From positions 186,001 through 250,000 of the forward strand of contig NZ_LATM01000004.1 in the NCBI RefSeq assembly GCF_000972495.1: a stretch of 64,000 nt of DNA. The letters run 5' to 3'. Source of the stretch: Hymenobacter terrenus (GTDB lineage: Bacteria > Bacteroidota > Bacteroidia > Cytophagales > Hymenobacteraceae). Positions within the stretch are counted from its first letter, which is position 1, and every line of letters starts with the position of its first letter. The notes below the pieces were generated by a model, which saw only the letters and a program-made list of their open reading frames with translations, was not told the DNA's origin and did not search any database. The translations under genes and the position numbers were made by a program. Shown here piece after piece: positions 24,918-33,185 of the stretch.

Positions 24918-26348
24918 CTATTTCTTGGTCTGTGCCATAATCCATTCCCGAATAGTTTCTTGGGCTTCAGGAGAGAAATTGGGCTGGGGCTGGCCATTGA
25001 CAATGGGCCACTTGGTGGACTCAGGCTGAAACAAGTGATTCACGCCAAGAAGCTTCTTATAAACAACATTTTTATTTTTGTTAAGCTTCAGACCTCTATC
25101 TAGGGCTGAGAGGTTAGCATCTGCGTTAATGGTGAGGTCAGAAGAACCGTTGAGCATAAGCACGGGGCAATTGACTGCCGTTAGCTTTTCTATGGGATTG
25201 AAGGCCAGAAAATAGCGATAACGCGGCGATGTCATCTCGGCAGCGCTCGACTGAGCAGTAGCGTTATCGATGGCCGAGTTGTTCTGCTTCAACATATTGG
25301 CTACGATGGCCTGGGCCTGGGCATTGTCGGTAGTTTGCCGAATGATTTCGAGCATGGCCTGCTGGCGTTTGGTCGCGGCTTCTATCTGGGCCGTTTCTGT
25401 GCCCAGCGTGCGCAGGGTTGTGGCCTGTTGTTGCACCACAATCTCACGGCCGGGCAAGCCATATGCGGCTAGTGTCACTACGAAGGCGGGTGGCAGTGGC
25501 TGGGCAGCCGTGAGCAAGGCTACGTTGCCGCCTTCGCCGTGACCTATCAGGCCCAGGTGCGACAAATCAATTTCGGGGCGAGTGCGCAGATAGTTTAGAC
25601 CAGCTTGGGCATCACTAACGAGGTCGGCGGTGGTAACGGCGGGTACCCCGCCAGATTTGCCCACGCCCCGGTCGTCGAAGCGCAGCACGGCCACGCCGCG
25701 CCGGGTGAGGAAGTCAGCCAGCATGCCCAAGGGGGCAAAGTCGCCCACAGTGCCATCACGGTCATGCGGGCCTGTATCACTTAGCAGGACCACAGCAGGG
25801 AACGGGCCAGGGCCGGCTGGAATGGTGAGAGTACCACTTAGCCGTGCATTGACAGTTAGATTACTGAAGGTCGCTTCTTCTTCGCGATAAGGTGGAGTGA
25901 GGCGCACATTTTTCGCGTTCATAGCTGGCAGGGCACTGAAGGTGAGCACCATCGGCACCTTAAAGCCTGGCTGCTGCCACACACCAGTCATCTGCTTGCC
26001 ATCAGCTGACACGCGGCCGACGAAACGGCTGTTGGCTTCTTCGGCGAACATGCGCACCGTGTCGCCTTTCACTTCCGTTTTCACAGCCATGTGGTTCACC
26101 TTTTGAAGCGGCACGTCAAGCGTAGCGAAGTACTCGCCACCAGTAAGCTTCACAAACCGAAAAATGACTTCAAGCTGGCCACCAGGCACTTTCAGTTGAC
26201 CTTTCCACAGACCATCGAGCGCCGGGACGTCGGCCACAGCTACACGGCCCGCCGTGGGACGCGTGCCAGCCCATGTTGAAGCAGCCAGCGTCAGGCAAAT
26301 AAGCACGCCACTAAACAGGTGAAGCAAGCGAAACGTAGTGATTTTCAT
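24918..26348 (-). CDS. exported alpha/beta-hydrolase-like protein lacking the nucleophilic serine (copy 2)
   Basis: 476 residues, paralogue of 20902-22317 with the same plan: signal peptide (LLHLFSGVLICLTLAASTWA), N-terminal beta domain (GLWKGQLKVPGG, YFATLDVPLQKVNHMAVK) and hydrolase fold from about 165. Landmarks are HDRDGTVGD, DDRGVGKSGG and the elbow GHGEGG, in which Gly271 (GGC) again takes the place of the catalytic Ser. The acid (NGSSDLTINAD) and base (GVNHLFQPES) sites remain. The same substitution in two diverged copies shows that it predates the duplication and has been kept. The gene lies convergent to carboxypeptidase-regulatory-like copy 2. Confidence 0.85.
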   Translation of the reverse strand: MKITTFRLLHLFSGVLICLTLAASTWAGTRPTAGRVAVADVPALDGLWKGQLKVPGGQLEVIFRFVKLTGGEYFATLDVPLQKVNHMAVKTEVKGDTVRMFAEEANSRFVGRVSADGKQMTGVWQQPGFKVPMVLTFSALPAMNAKNVRLTPPYREEEATFSNLTVNARLSGTLTIPAGPGPFPAVVLLSDTGPHDRDGTVGDFAPLGMLADFLTRRGVAVLRFDDRGVGKSGGVPAVTTADLVSDAQAGLNYLRTRPEIDLSHLGLIGHGEGGNVALLTAAQPLPPAFVVTLAAYGLPGREIVVQQQATTLRTLGTETAQIEAATKRQQAMLEIIRQTTDNAQAQAIVANMLKQNNSAIDNATAQSSAAEMTSPRYRYFLAFNPIEKLTAVNCPVLMLNGSSDLTINADANLSALDRGLKLNKNKNVVYKKLLGVNHLFQPESTKWPIVNGQPQPNFSPEAQETIREWIMAQTKK

Positions 26349-26823
26349 AATAAGTTAAAGGAGCGTTCCAAGGCAGAGTACCCGTCTGATTTATTCGGGG
26401 CCCGTTACGCCACTGTAAAGTAGCAAAATAAATACCTTGCCAACATTAGCTGGCTGTACAGGAGGGATAAAAAAATTTATTTCAAAGCAGTTTTTCATCC
26501 TATTTGGCACGTGGCAGCAACGCAAGAGGTGTTTCCTAATCAGTCCTTCTCGTTTGCAGCACGAAGAGGTTGGCACGATGACTATAAAACTACTTTAGGT
26601 AGTAACATCGAGTCATAAAGCGGTTTCCAGTTTTAGTGCACAGACCACTAAGTTGTAATGCGAATCATGTAGCTCGCGTCTCCTTGCCAGTAAAGTCACT
26701 GAGCATCGTTCGAGGAGGCTAGCCAACTACAAAGTTGGCACTATCGACCTTATAGACTGATGCATAAACTGCGCTAATGCTGTTTTACCAGCAAAATTAA
26801 CGCATAGCTAACAAGACTCAAGC
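26349..26823. other. intergenic region, no gene seen
   Basis: About 475 nt, AT-richer than the flanks. A 61-codon frame (26391-26576, minus) has no recognisable features and I do not call it. It could be the remains of a decayed gene; nothing else is visible. Confidence 0.5.
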
Positions 26824-29358
26824 TTATTCGCTCACAAAAACCCGTTTCACCCGCTCACTCACATTGGTAAGCAGTTCATACGCAATGGTGCCGATGCGGC
26901 TGGCCAACTCCGGCAGGGGCAGCCCTTCGCCAAAGAGCAGGGCAACGTCGCCGGCCCGTGCTTGGGGAATAGAGGTGATGTCGACCATGCACATGTCCAT
27001 GCACACGGACCCTACGAGTGGAGCAGCCTGCCCATGGATGAACACCGTACCCACGCCGTTACCAAAGCGGCGGTCATAACCATCGGCATAGCCAATGGCC
27101 AGGGTAGCAATACGGCGCTCGTCGGCAGTGGCAGTGCCACGGCGGCCATAGCCTACAGTTTGACCAGCAGGCAAGGTTTTGACTTGAGAGATAGTAGTCC
27201 GCAACTGGCTGACGGGCCGCAGAGCATTGGTGGCGCGGTCAGTGGCGCCCACACCGTAGAGGCCGATGCCAAGACGCACCATATCGAAATGGGCCTCCGG
27301 GAATCGCAGGATACCAGCCGAGTTCAGCGCGTGCTTGAGGACGGAATGCCCCAGAGCCGCTTCCACGGTGGCAGTCATGCGGCGGAAGGCCGCCAACTGT
27401 TCACGGGTGAAATCGTCATGGTTCGGGTCTTCAGCCGCGGCGAGGTGAGTCATAAGGCTGGCTACGGGCAGGTGTGGGGCATGTTGGCGCAGCAGGGCGG
27501 CCAACTCCGGCAGGTCGGCTTCGTCGAAGCCGAGGCGGCGCATGCCGGTATCGAGTTTGAGGTGGATAGGCGGCAGGGGCTCTTCGGCACTGGTGGCAGC
27601 GAGGTATTCGCTCAGCATGTCGAAAGAAAAGATTTCAGGCTCCAGGCGATAATGGCGCAGGGTACTGAACGAGTCCGGCGCCGGATTCATCACCATGATG
27701 GGAAGGCTGATGCCAGCCTCACGGAGGACCACGCCTTCGTCGGCATAAGCGACGGCGAGGTAGTCGGCCCGCTGAAATTCGAGGAGGCTGGCCACTTCGT
27801 AGGAGCCCGCGCCGTAGGCAAAAGCTTTTACCATCACCATGAGCCTGGTACCGGGCTGCAACTGACGGCGGTAGTGCTGCAAGTTGTGGCTTAAAGCATC
27901 GAGGTTCACTTCGAGCACAGTACCGTGCTGCTGGGCCTGCAGAGCGGCCACAATGCGCTCGAAACCAAAGCGGCGGGCACCTTTCACGAGAATGGTTTCG
28001 CGCGCAAAAGCAGTAGTATTGAGAGCCGCCAGGAAGACCTCGGTGGTGAGATAAAACTCTGTTGCCAATGGCTGTTTATTCGCCGCTCGCAACTTATTGA
28101 ACAGGGATTGCTGATCGTTGATTGCCGGCCCGATGCCAATGAGCCGCGTTACGCCTGCGGCCGGGAGCAGAGCCGCGACGCGGGCGTATAGCTCCCCCTC
28201 CGCCAGCCCCGATTCGAGCACATCGCTCAGAATCAGCGTGCGGCGACCGGGACGTGACTGTCGGGCTAAGGCCGTTAGGGCCAAGGTTAGGCCAGCGAGG
28301 TCGTTGTTGTAGGTGTCGTCGAGGAGGTAGGCGCCGTGGCGGCCCTGCTTCATTTCGAGGCGCATGGCCACGGGATGCAGGCGGTCGAGGCGGCGCTGAA
28401 TTTCACTGTTTGGCGTGCCTCGCCACACCAACACAGAAAGGCAGTGCAGGGCGTTTTCGACCGATGAATCATCGGCAAAAGGCAGGGTAAACGTATAAAC
28501 GTGTGGCTTATCATGGCGCCAGGACGAGACCCGGACCACCGACAGCCCCGCAGCGGACTGCACATCCAAGCTCAAGTCAGCTTCGGTGGGGGGGCGCAGG
28601 CTCCGCGTCCAAGTGAAACGCTTTTCTGCGGATAAGTGGCGCTGAGCGACGGTATGTACCAGCTCCTGGTCGATACAATAGAAGAGGATATCGACGCTGG
28701 GAAAGAGCCTCATTTTCTCTTCTGTCTTCTGTTCGGCACTGACAAAGCCGGCGTCGTGAGCCGTGCCCAGATTCGTGAAAATGCCTAGGGTGGGCTGGAT
28801 AATGGCGGCCAGCCGAGCCATCTCCCCTACCTCTGAAATACCAGCTTCAAAAATGCCCAGGGTGTGCCGTTCGGGATTCAACTCCCACACGCTCAGGGGT
28901 ACGCCAACTTGGGAGTTGTAGGAACGGGGTGAGCGGCAAATGTCCTCATCGGGGCTCAAAAGCTGAGCCAGCCATTCTTTGACAATGGTTTTGCCATTTG
29001 AGCCAGTGATGGCGAATACCGGATTGGTGAATTTGGCGCGGTGGGCGGCGGCCAGGGTTTGCAAGGCGGCCAGCGGGCTTTTTACGGCAATGAACCCGGC
29101 TTCAGGATAGGCGGCGAGGCCACCGGGCAGTTCCGCTGCTACTTCCACGATGAACAGGCGCACGCCTTGGGCGTAGAGGTCGGGCAGGTAGCGGTGGCCG
29201 TTGTGGCTGGGGCCGCGCAGGGCGAAGAATAGGGCCCCGGCAGGCAGGCCCACCCGTCGGCTATCGAGCAGCAGGTGGCGGACTTTGGCTGGAGCACCGG
29301 CGGGCGCTTGTAGCAAGTGGCCGGCCAGCAGGGCCGGAAGAACAGAGAAATCGAACAC
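26824..29358 (-). CDS. murF-alr: bifunctional UDP-MurNAc-tripeptide:D-Ala-D-Ala ligase / alanine racemase
   Basis: 844-residue fusion characteristic of Bacteroidota. The N-terminal half (about 1-475) is MurF-like: substrate domain with LLLDSRRV and FALRG, ATP-binding ITGSNGKT (118-125), central EAGISEVGEM and NLGTAH, and C-terminal LDDTYNND and LVKGARRFGFE. The C-terminal half (about 480-844) is a fold-III alanine racemase: VEVNLDAL-type opening, PLP Lys511 in VMVKAFAYG, substrate loop GIGLYGVG, and catalytic Tyr region GYADGYDR. One enzyme thus makes D-Ala from L-Ala and the other ligates D-Ala-D-Ala to the peptidoglycan precursor. The start is GTG at 29358. It is divergent from the M16 peptidase genes. 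Confidence 0.95.
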   Translation of the reverse strand: MFDFSVLPALLAGHLLQAPAGAPAKVRHLLLDSRRVGLPAGALFFALRGPSHNGHRYLPDLYAQGVRLFIVEVAAELPGGLAAYPEAGFIAVKSPLAALQTLAAAHRAKFTNPVFAITGSNGKTIVKEWLAQLLSPDEDICRSPRSYNSQVGVPLSVWELNPERHTLGIFEAGISEVGEMARLAAIIQPTLGIFTNLGTAHDAGFVSAEQKTEEKMRLFPSVDILFYCIDQELVHTVAQRHLSAEKRFTWTRSLRPPTEADLSLDVQSAAGLSVVRVSSWRHDKPHVYTFTLPFADDSSVENALHCLSVLVWRGTPNSEIQRRLDRLHPVAMRLEMKQGRHGAYLLDDTYNNDLAGLTLALTALARQSRPGRRTLILSDVLESGLAEGELYARVAALLPAAGVTRLIGIGPAINDQQSLFNKLRAANKQPLATEFYLTTEVFLAALNTTAFARETILVKGARRFGFERIVAALQAQQHGTVLEVNLDALSHNLQHYRRQLQPGTRLMVMVKAFAYGAGSYEVASLLEFQRADYLAVAYADEGVVLREAGISLPIMVMNPAPDSFSTLRHYRLEPEIFSFDMLSEYLAATSAEEPLPPIHLKLDTGMRRLGFDEADLPELAALLRQHAPHLPVASLMTHLAAAEDPNHDDFTREQLAAFRRMTATVEAALGHSVLKHALNSAGILRFPEAHFDMVRLGIGLYGVGATDRATNALRPVSQLRTTISQVKTLPAGQTVGYGRRGTATADERRIATLAIGYADGYDRRFGNGVGTVFIHGQAAPLVGSVCMDMCMVDITSIPQARAGDVALLFGEGLPLPELASRIGTIAYELLTNVSERVKRVFVSE

Positions 29359-29531
29359 GATGTAAAGGTCGGTTCTACTCTTGAAAAAACGGTGCTCGTA
29401 GGGCGACCGTGCAGCCGTCTTGCTCTTTCTGAGTCGTTTACCAAAATGCTGATATTCGCAGGGCTATTGGAGTCTGCCGAATATTGTGTAAATCGAATTT
29501 GCATTCTTCTTTCATACCATTCCTTTTTTCT

Positions 29532-30989
29532 ATGAAAAGCTTTAAAATATTCGACAGTAGCTTGCTGTGGGTGCCCGCCGCCGTGTTTGTCCTGGGCGGG
29601 TGTAGTCCTAAGGCGACATCAGGCGTGACAAATAGTGCTCCCACGGCTTCGGTTAGTTCTGCTCCTGCCGCCGCGCCGACAGCGGCGCCCGCTGGGCCGG
29701 CATTTCAGATTCCGGTAGAGTACTACACCCTGCCCAATGGGCTGCGGGTGGTGCTTTCGCCCGACCACACGGCGCCCACGGCCACGGTGGCGGCGTACTA
29801 CGCGGTGGGCTTCCGCACCGAGCCGCGCAACCGCACAGGTTTTGCACATTTATTTGAACACCTGATGTTTCAGGGCTCGCAGAACCTGGGCAAGAATGAG
29901 TTTATTGGGCTGATTCAGAAGAACGGCGGGGTATTGAACGGCTCGACGCGCTTCGACTTCACGAACTACTACGAAGTGGTGCCGGCCCACAAGCTGGAAA
30001 CCATTCTGTGGGCCGAGGCCGACCGGATGCGTGGCTTGGCCATTACCCAAAGCAACCTGACCAACCAGCAGGGCGTGGTGAAAAGCGAGGTGCGTGTGAA
30101 CGTGCTCAACCAACCCTACGGCAGCTTTCCGTGGATTGACATGCCGATGAAGGCCAATAAAAACTGGAACAACGCCCACAATTTCTACGGCGACCTGGCC
30201 GACCTCGACGCGGCCAATCTGACTGATGTCAAGACGTTTTTCAAAACCTACTACGCTCCCAACAACGCCGTGCTGGCCGTGGTGGGCGACTTTGAGCCCG
30301 CCGAGGCCAAGGCCTGGGTGCAGAAGTACTACGGCAACATTCCCAGTGCTCCGCAGCCACCCAAGCCTGACTTAACGGAGCCTCGTCAGGAAAAGGAGCA
30401 GCGCTTTAGCCAAGATGATAAGCTGGCTACCAAGCCGGCCCTGGCCTTCGGCTACCACATGCCCGACCGCAATACGCCGGAGTATTATGCCCTAGTGATG
30501 CTCGACCAGATTCTGCTGCAAGGCAAGGACAGCCGCCTGTACCAAGCCCTGGTACAAAAGCGTGGGTACTCTGATAACGTGAGCGGCGGCATCAATTCCG
30601 ACCTTGGCAACCAGTTTAACTACAACGGGCCGATGCTGTGGATGGGCAACCTGATTTACGACCCCACCGTGCAGGCCGATTCCGTGGTGAGCGTACTCGA
30701 CCAGGAAATCAACCGCTTAGCAAAATCCGGTATCGACCAAGCCACTATGAACTTGGCGATGGTAAAAATCCGCTCGGCATTTTATGACCAGGTGAGCGGT
30801 GCCGATAACTTTGGCCGGGCCGATTTGCTAGCCGCCTTCGCTTTGTTCGACAACGACCCTGACCGCATCAACCGGCTGGAGAGCGAGTTCCGCAAGGTGA
30901 CGCCGGAGCTGATGCAGAAAACCATTCGCGAGTACTTGCGGCCCACGAACCGCACCATCATCACCGTCAACCCGCTGGCCAAAAGCTAG
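29532..30989 (+). CDS. M16 zinc metallopeptidase, catalytic subunit (lipoprotein)
   Basis: 485 residues. Lipoprotein signal with Cys24 (VFVLGGC), an Ala/Pro-rich linker (28-58), then two M16 (pitrilysin/insulinase) domains. The inverted zinc motif HLFEH is at 106-110 with a distal Glu in VVKSEVR; the second domain has QALVQKRGYSDNVSGG. It is presumably anchored in the periplasm and degrades peptides. The following gene encodes an M16 protein without the zinc motif, starting 19 nt downstream. The pair therefore resembles two-subunit M16B enzymes (as in the mitochondrial processing peptidase), where one subunit is catalytic and the other helps bind substrate. The start at 29532 gives a proper signal sequence; an upstream ATG at 29484 does not. 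Confidence 0.93.
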   Translation: MKSFKIFDSSLLWVPAAVFVLGGCSPKATSGVTNSAPTASVSSAPAAAPTAAPAGPAFQIPVEYYTLPNGLRVVLSPDHTAPTATVAAYYAVGFRTEPRNRTGFAHLFEHLMFQGSQNLGKNEFIGLIQKNGGVLNGSTRFDFTNYYEVVPAHKLETILWAEADRMRGLAITQSNLTNQQGVVKSEVRVNVLNQPYGSFPWIDMPMKANKNWNNAHNFYGDLADLDAANLTDVKTFFKTYYAPNNAVLAVVGDFEPAEAKAWVQKYYGNIPSAPQPPKPDLTEPRQEKEQRFSQDDKLATKPALAFGYHMPDRNTPEYYALVMLDQILLQGKDSRLYQALVQKRGYSDNVSGGINSDLGNQFNYNGPMLWMGNLIYDPTVQADSVVSVLDQEINRLAKSGIDQATMNLAMVKIRSAFYDQVSGADNFGRADLLAAFALFDNDPDRINRLESEFRKVTPELMQKTIREYLRPTNRTIITVNPLAKS

Positions 30990-31008
30990 CTTTCCCTCCT
31001 ACTTTGCC

Positions 31009-32475
31009 ATGAACAAGCTAGTTATCGGGCTGCTCAGTGCCGCCCTGGTTACCACGGGTGCGCAGGCCCAAAAGGCACCGGCCAAAGTCAAAACGACTGC
31101 CAGACCCACGAACACCCGCTCGGCGGGCGTAGCCAAATCCGTGGCGGCAAAGGAAGCCCCGCCTGTTGGCGCCAAGCCCCGCGACTTCACTCTGCCTGCT
31201 AAGGAAGAATTCACCCTGGATAATGGGCTGCGTACGCGGTTGGTGCCCTACGGCCAAGTTCCGAAAACCACCATGATGGTGGCCATTCAGGCCGGCAACG
31301 TGCACGAGGGCGCCACCGAAGTCGCCGTAGCTGACTTGCTCGGCAAGCTGCTGGAGGAAGGCACGGCGACGCTGCCGGCTACCCAGCTGGCCCAGCGCAT
31401 CGCCCAAATGGGCGGCGCGCTGAGCATCTCGGTCGGAGCCGATCAAACCACACTTTGGGCCTCCTGCCTGAGCGAGTACGCCCCGGAGCTGGCCACGCTG
31501 CTGGCCGATGTGGTAATACATCCCGCATTGCCCGCTGCCGAGCTACCACGACTCAAAACCGACTTGAAGCGGCAAATGGCGCTGGCCCGTGCCCAGCCCG
31601 GCGTGCAGGCCCGGCAGAAATTCACGGGTGCTATCTACGGCAACCACCCCTACGGCCGCGGCCTGCCGACCGATGCTCAACTGGATGCGCTAACCTTGGA
31701 GCAGGTGCAGTACTTTTACCGAGCGCAGTTTGGCGGCCAGCGCACCAGTGTGTACGTGGCCGGGCGGTTTGATGCGCCGGCCGTACGCCAAGCCATCACC
31801 ACGGCGTGGAGCGGCTTCCCGCAGGGCCCGGCTCCACGCATTGAAGTGGCCCAGCCCCTAACCAAGGGCGACTTACTGACCCAGGACCGGCCCAGTGCGC
31901 CGCAGTCGACCATTGTGGTGGGCCTGCCAGTGGTGGACCCCAGCAACCCCGACTACATTCGCCTGCGAGTAACAAACTCCCTGCTGGGCGGCTCATTTGG
32001 CTCGCGTATTACCCGTAACATTCGGGAAGACAAGGGCTACACCTACTCGCCCTACAGCTACATCGAAACCCACTACCGCACCGGCAACTGGACCCAGAAC
32101 GCCGACGTGACCACCGCCGACACGTACAATTCGCTGCGCGAAATCATGTACGAAATCGAACGTCTGCAAAAAACGCCACCCTCCAGTGAGGAGCTGAAAG
32201 GGATTCAGAATTACGAGAGCGGCCTGTTCGTGCTGCGCAACTCTACGCCCAGCGGCATCATCGGCCAGCTCAACTCGCTCGACCTGCACGGCCTACCCGA
32301 GACCTATATAACGGAGCAAGTCAAAAACATCAACGCCATTACGCCCCAGCAGGTGAGCGAAACCGCGCGGAAGTATGTGCGGCCGGAAGCCATGACCATT
32401 GTGGTGGTAGGGGATAAAAAAGTCATCGACCCGCAACTGAAGAAGTTCCAAACGGAGCGCAAGAAGCCGCTGTAG
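31009..32475 (+). CDS. M16 peptidase-like protein, non-catalytic partner
   Basis: 488 residues: signal peptide MNKLVIGLLSAALVTTGAQAQ, a basic/Ala-Pro linker (about 22-60), then two M16 domains. The position of the HxxEH motif reads VADLLGKLLEEG, so the zinc ligands are absent. The C-terminal half keeps the substrate-binding Arg/Tyr segment (TRNIREDKGYTYSP) and a conserved NSLLGGSFGSRIT. It probably forms a heterodimer with the catalytic M16 lipoprotein encoded 19 nt upstream. A strong terminator follows at 32541. The start ATG lies 2 nt after a TACTTTG string, a shortened form of the -7 box. Confidence 0.92.
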   Translation: MNKLVIGLLSAALVTTGAQAQKAPAKVKTTARPTNTRSAGVAKSVAAKEAPPVGAKPRDFTLPAKEEFTLDNGLRTRLVPYGQVPKTTMMVAIQAGNVHEGATEVAVADLLGKLLEEGTATLPATQLAQRIAQMGGALSISVGADQTTLWASCLSEYAPELATLLADVVIHPALPAAELPRLKTDLKRQMALARAQPGVQARQKFTGAIYGNHPYGRGLPTDAQLDALTLEQVQYFYRAQFGGQRTSVYVAGRFDAPAVRQAITTAWSGFPQGPAPRIEVAQPLTKGDLLTQDRPSAPQSTIVVGLPVVDPSNPDYIRLRVTNSLLGGSFGSRITRNIREDKGYTYSPYSYIETHYRTGNWTQNADVTTADTYNSLREIMYEIERLQKTPPSSEELKGIQNYESGLFVLRNSTPSGIIGQLNSLDLHGLPETYITEQVKNINAITPQQVSETARKYVRPEAMTIVVVGDKKVIDPQLKKFQTERKKPL

Positions 32476-32540
32476 ACGGGCACCCCACCCCGGCCCCGTT
32501 TCTCCTGCAGGGAAGGGGAGCCTGACGATTTTAACTAAAA

Positions 32541-32580
32541 ATAAAAAGTCCCGCGGCTATGAAGCTGCGGGACTTTTTAT
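32541..32580. terminator. hairpin terminator after the M16 pair
   Basis: ATAAAAAGTCCCGCGGC / GCTGCGGGACTTTTTAT, loop TATGAA; A-run and T-run on opposite sides allow use in both directions. Confidence 0.9.
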
Positions 32581-32646
32581 TTGATGGAATAAGGTTGAGC
32601 TTGTGCCGTGGCTCCCTTTCCGCCGAAGAGGGGCTCGGCGGGAGGA

Positions 32647-33152
32647 TTACGCCAGGGCTGAGCTATGCTCGGCGGGCATTTCGACATCCACTCCGAGGCC
32701 TTTGGCAATGGCCATGCCCAGACGGATATCGGCGCGGAACCAGTGGCACAACTGGCGCTGAATGATGAGGTCTTTTTTGGGCCTTCAATGCCGCTCATGG
32801 CGCCTACTACGTTGTCGATGAGGTTGCGTTGGTCTTGGGCATCGAGCAGGCGAAATAGATTGCCAGCCTGGGTGTAGTGGTCGTCGTTGCCAGGGCCTTC
32901 ATTGCGGTCGTAGCGGGCGGCGAAGCCGTCGAGCTCCTGGATGGGCTCGGCCACGGTTTTGTCTTCTATGGGACCGTCGAAGCTGTTGGGGAAATAGTTC
33001 GGGCCGGGGCCGCCGTTGTCGCCGAGGGCCATGCGGCCGTCGCGCTGGTAGTTGCTGAAGCCAAAGGGACAGGCATTTACGGGCAGGTGCTCGTAGTTGG
33101 CGCCGAGACGGTAGCGGTGCGCATCGGGGTAGCTCAAGATACGGCCTTGCAG
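32647..33152 (-). pseudogene. catalase remnant (C-terminal part only, frameshifted)
   Basis: The minus strand encodes a catalase C-terminal part from LQGRILSYPDAHRYRLG (which includes the proximal haem Tyr motif) through NYQRDGRMA and PNYFPNSFDGP. After MSGIEGPKK the frame breaks in an A6 run (32778-32783 area). Adding one A restores DLIIQRQLCHWFRADIRLGMA to a TAA at 32647-32649. The first roughly two thirds of the enzyme, including the catalytic His and Asn, are absent: a stop (TAG) and unrelated sequence precede LQGR at 33152. That border lies 2 nt from the -7 box of the next gene. This is a deletion or insertion remnant of a monofunctional haem catalase, not a working enzyme. Confidence 0.9.
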
Positions 33153-33153
33153 C

Positions 33154-33161
33154 TACCTTTG
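33154..33161 (+). promoter_or_regulatory. TAnnTTTG -7 box (TACCTTTG)
   Basis: Exact -7 consensus 24 nt before the ATG at 33186, abutting the truncated end of the catalase remnant. No good -33 element is visible. Confidence 0.4.
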
Positions 33162-33185
33162 CCCGCAGCCTGCCTCCGCTCCCGC

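Noticed and set aside
26391..26576. 61-codon minus-strand frame in the 26.4 kb gap
   Set aside because: No hydrophobic pattern, no family, AT-rich surroundings; insufficient support.
26962..27894. 310-codon plus-strand frame
   Set aside because: Antisense to the alanine racemase half of murF-alr.
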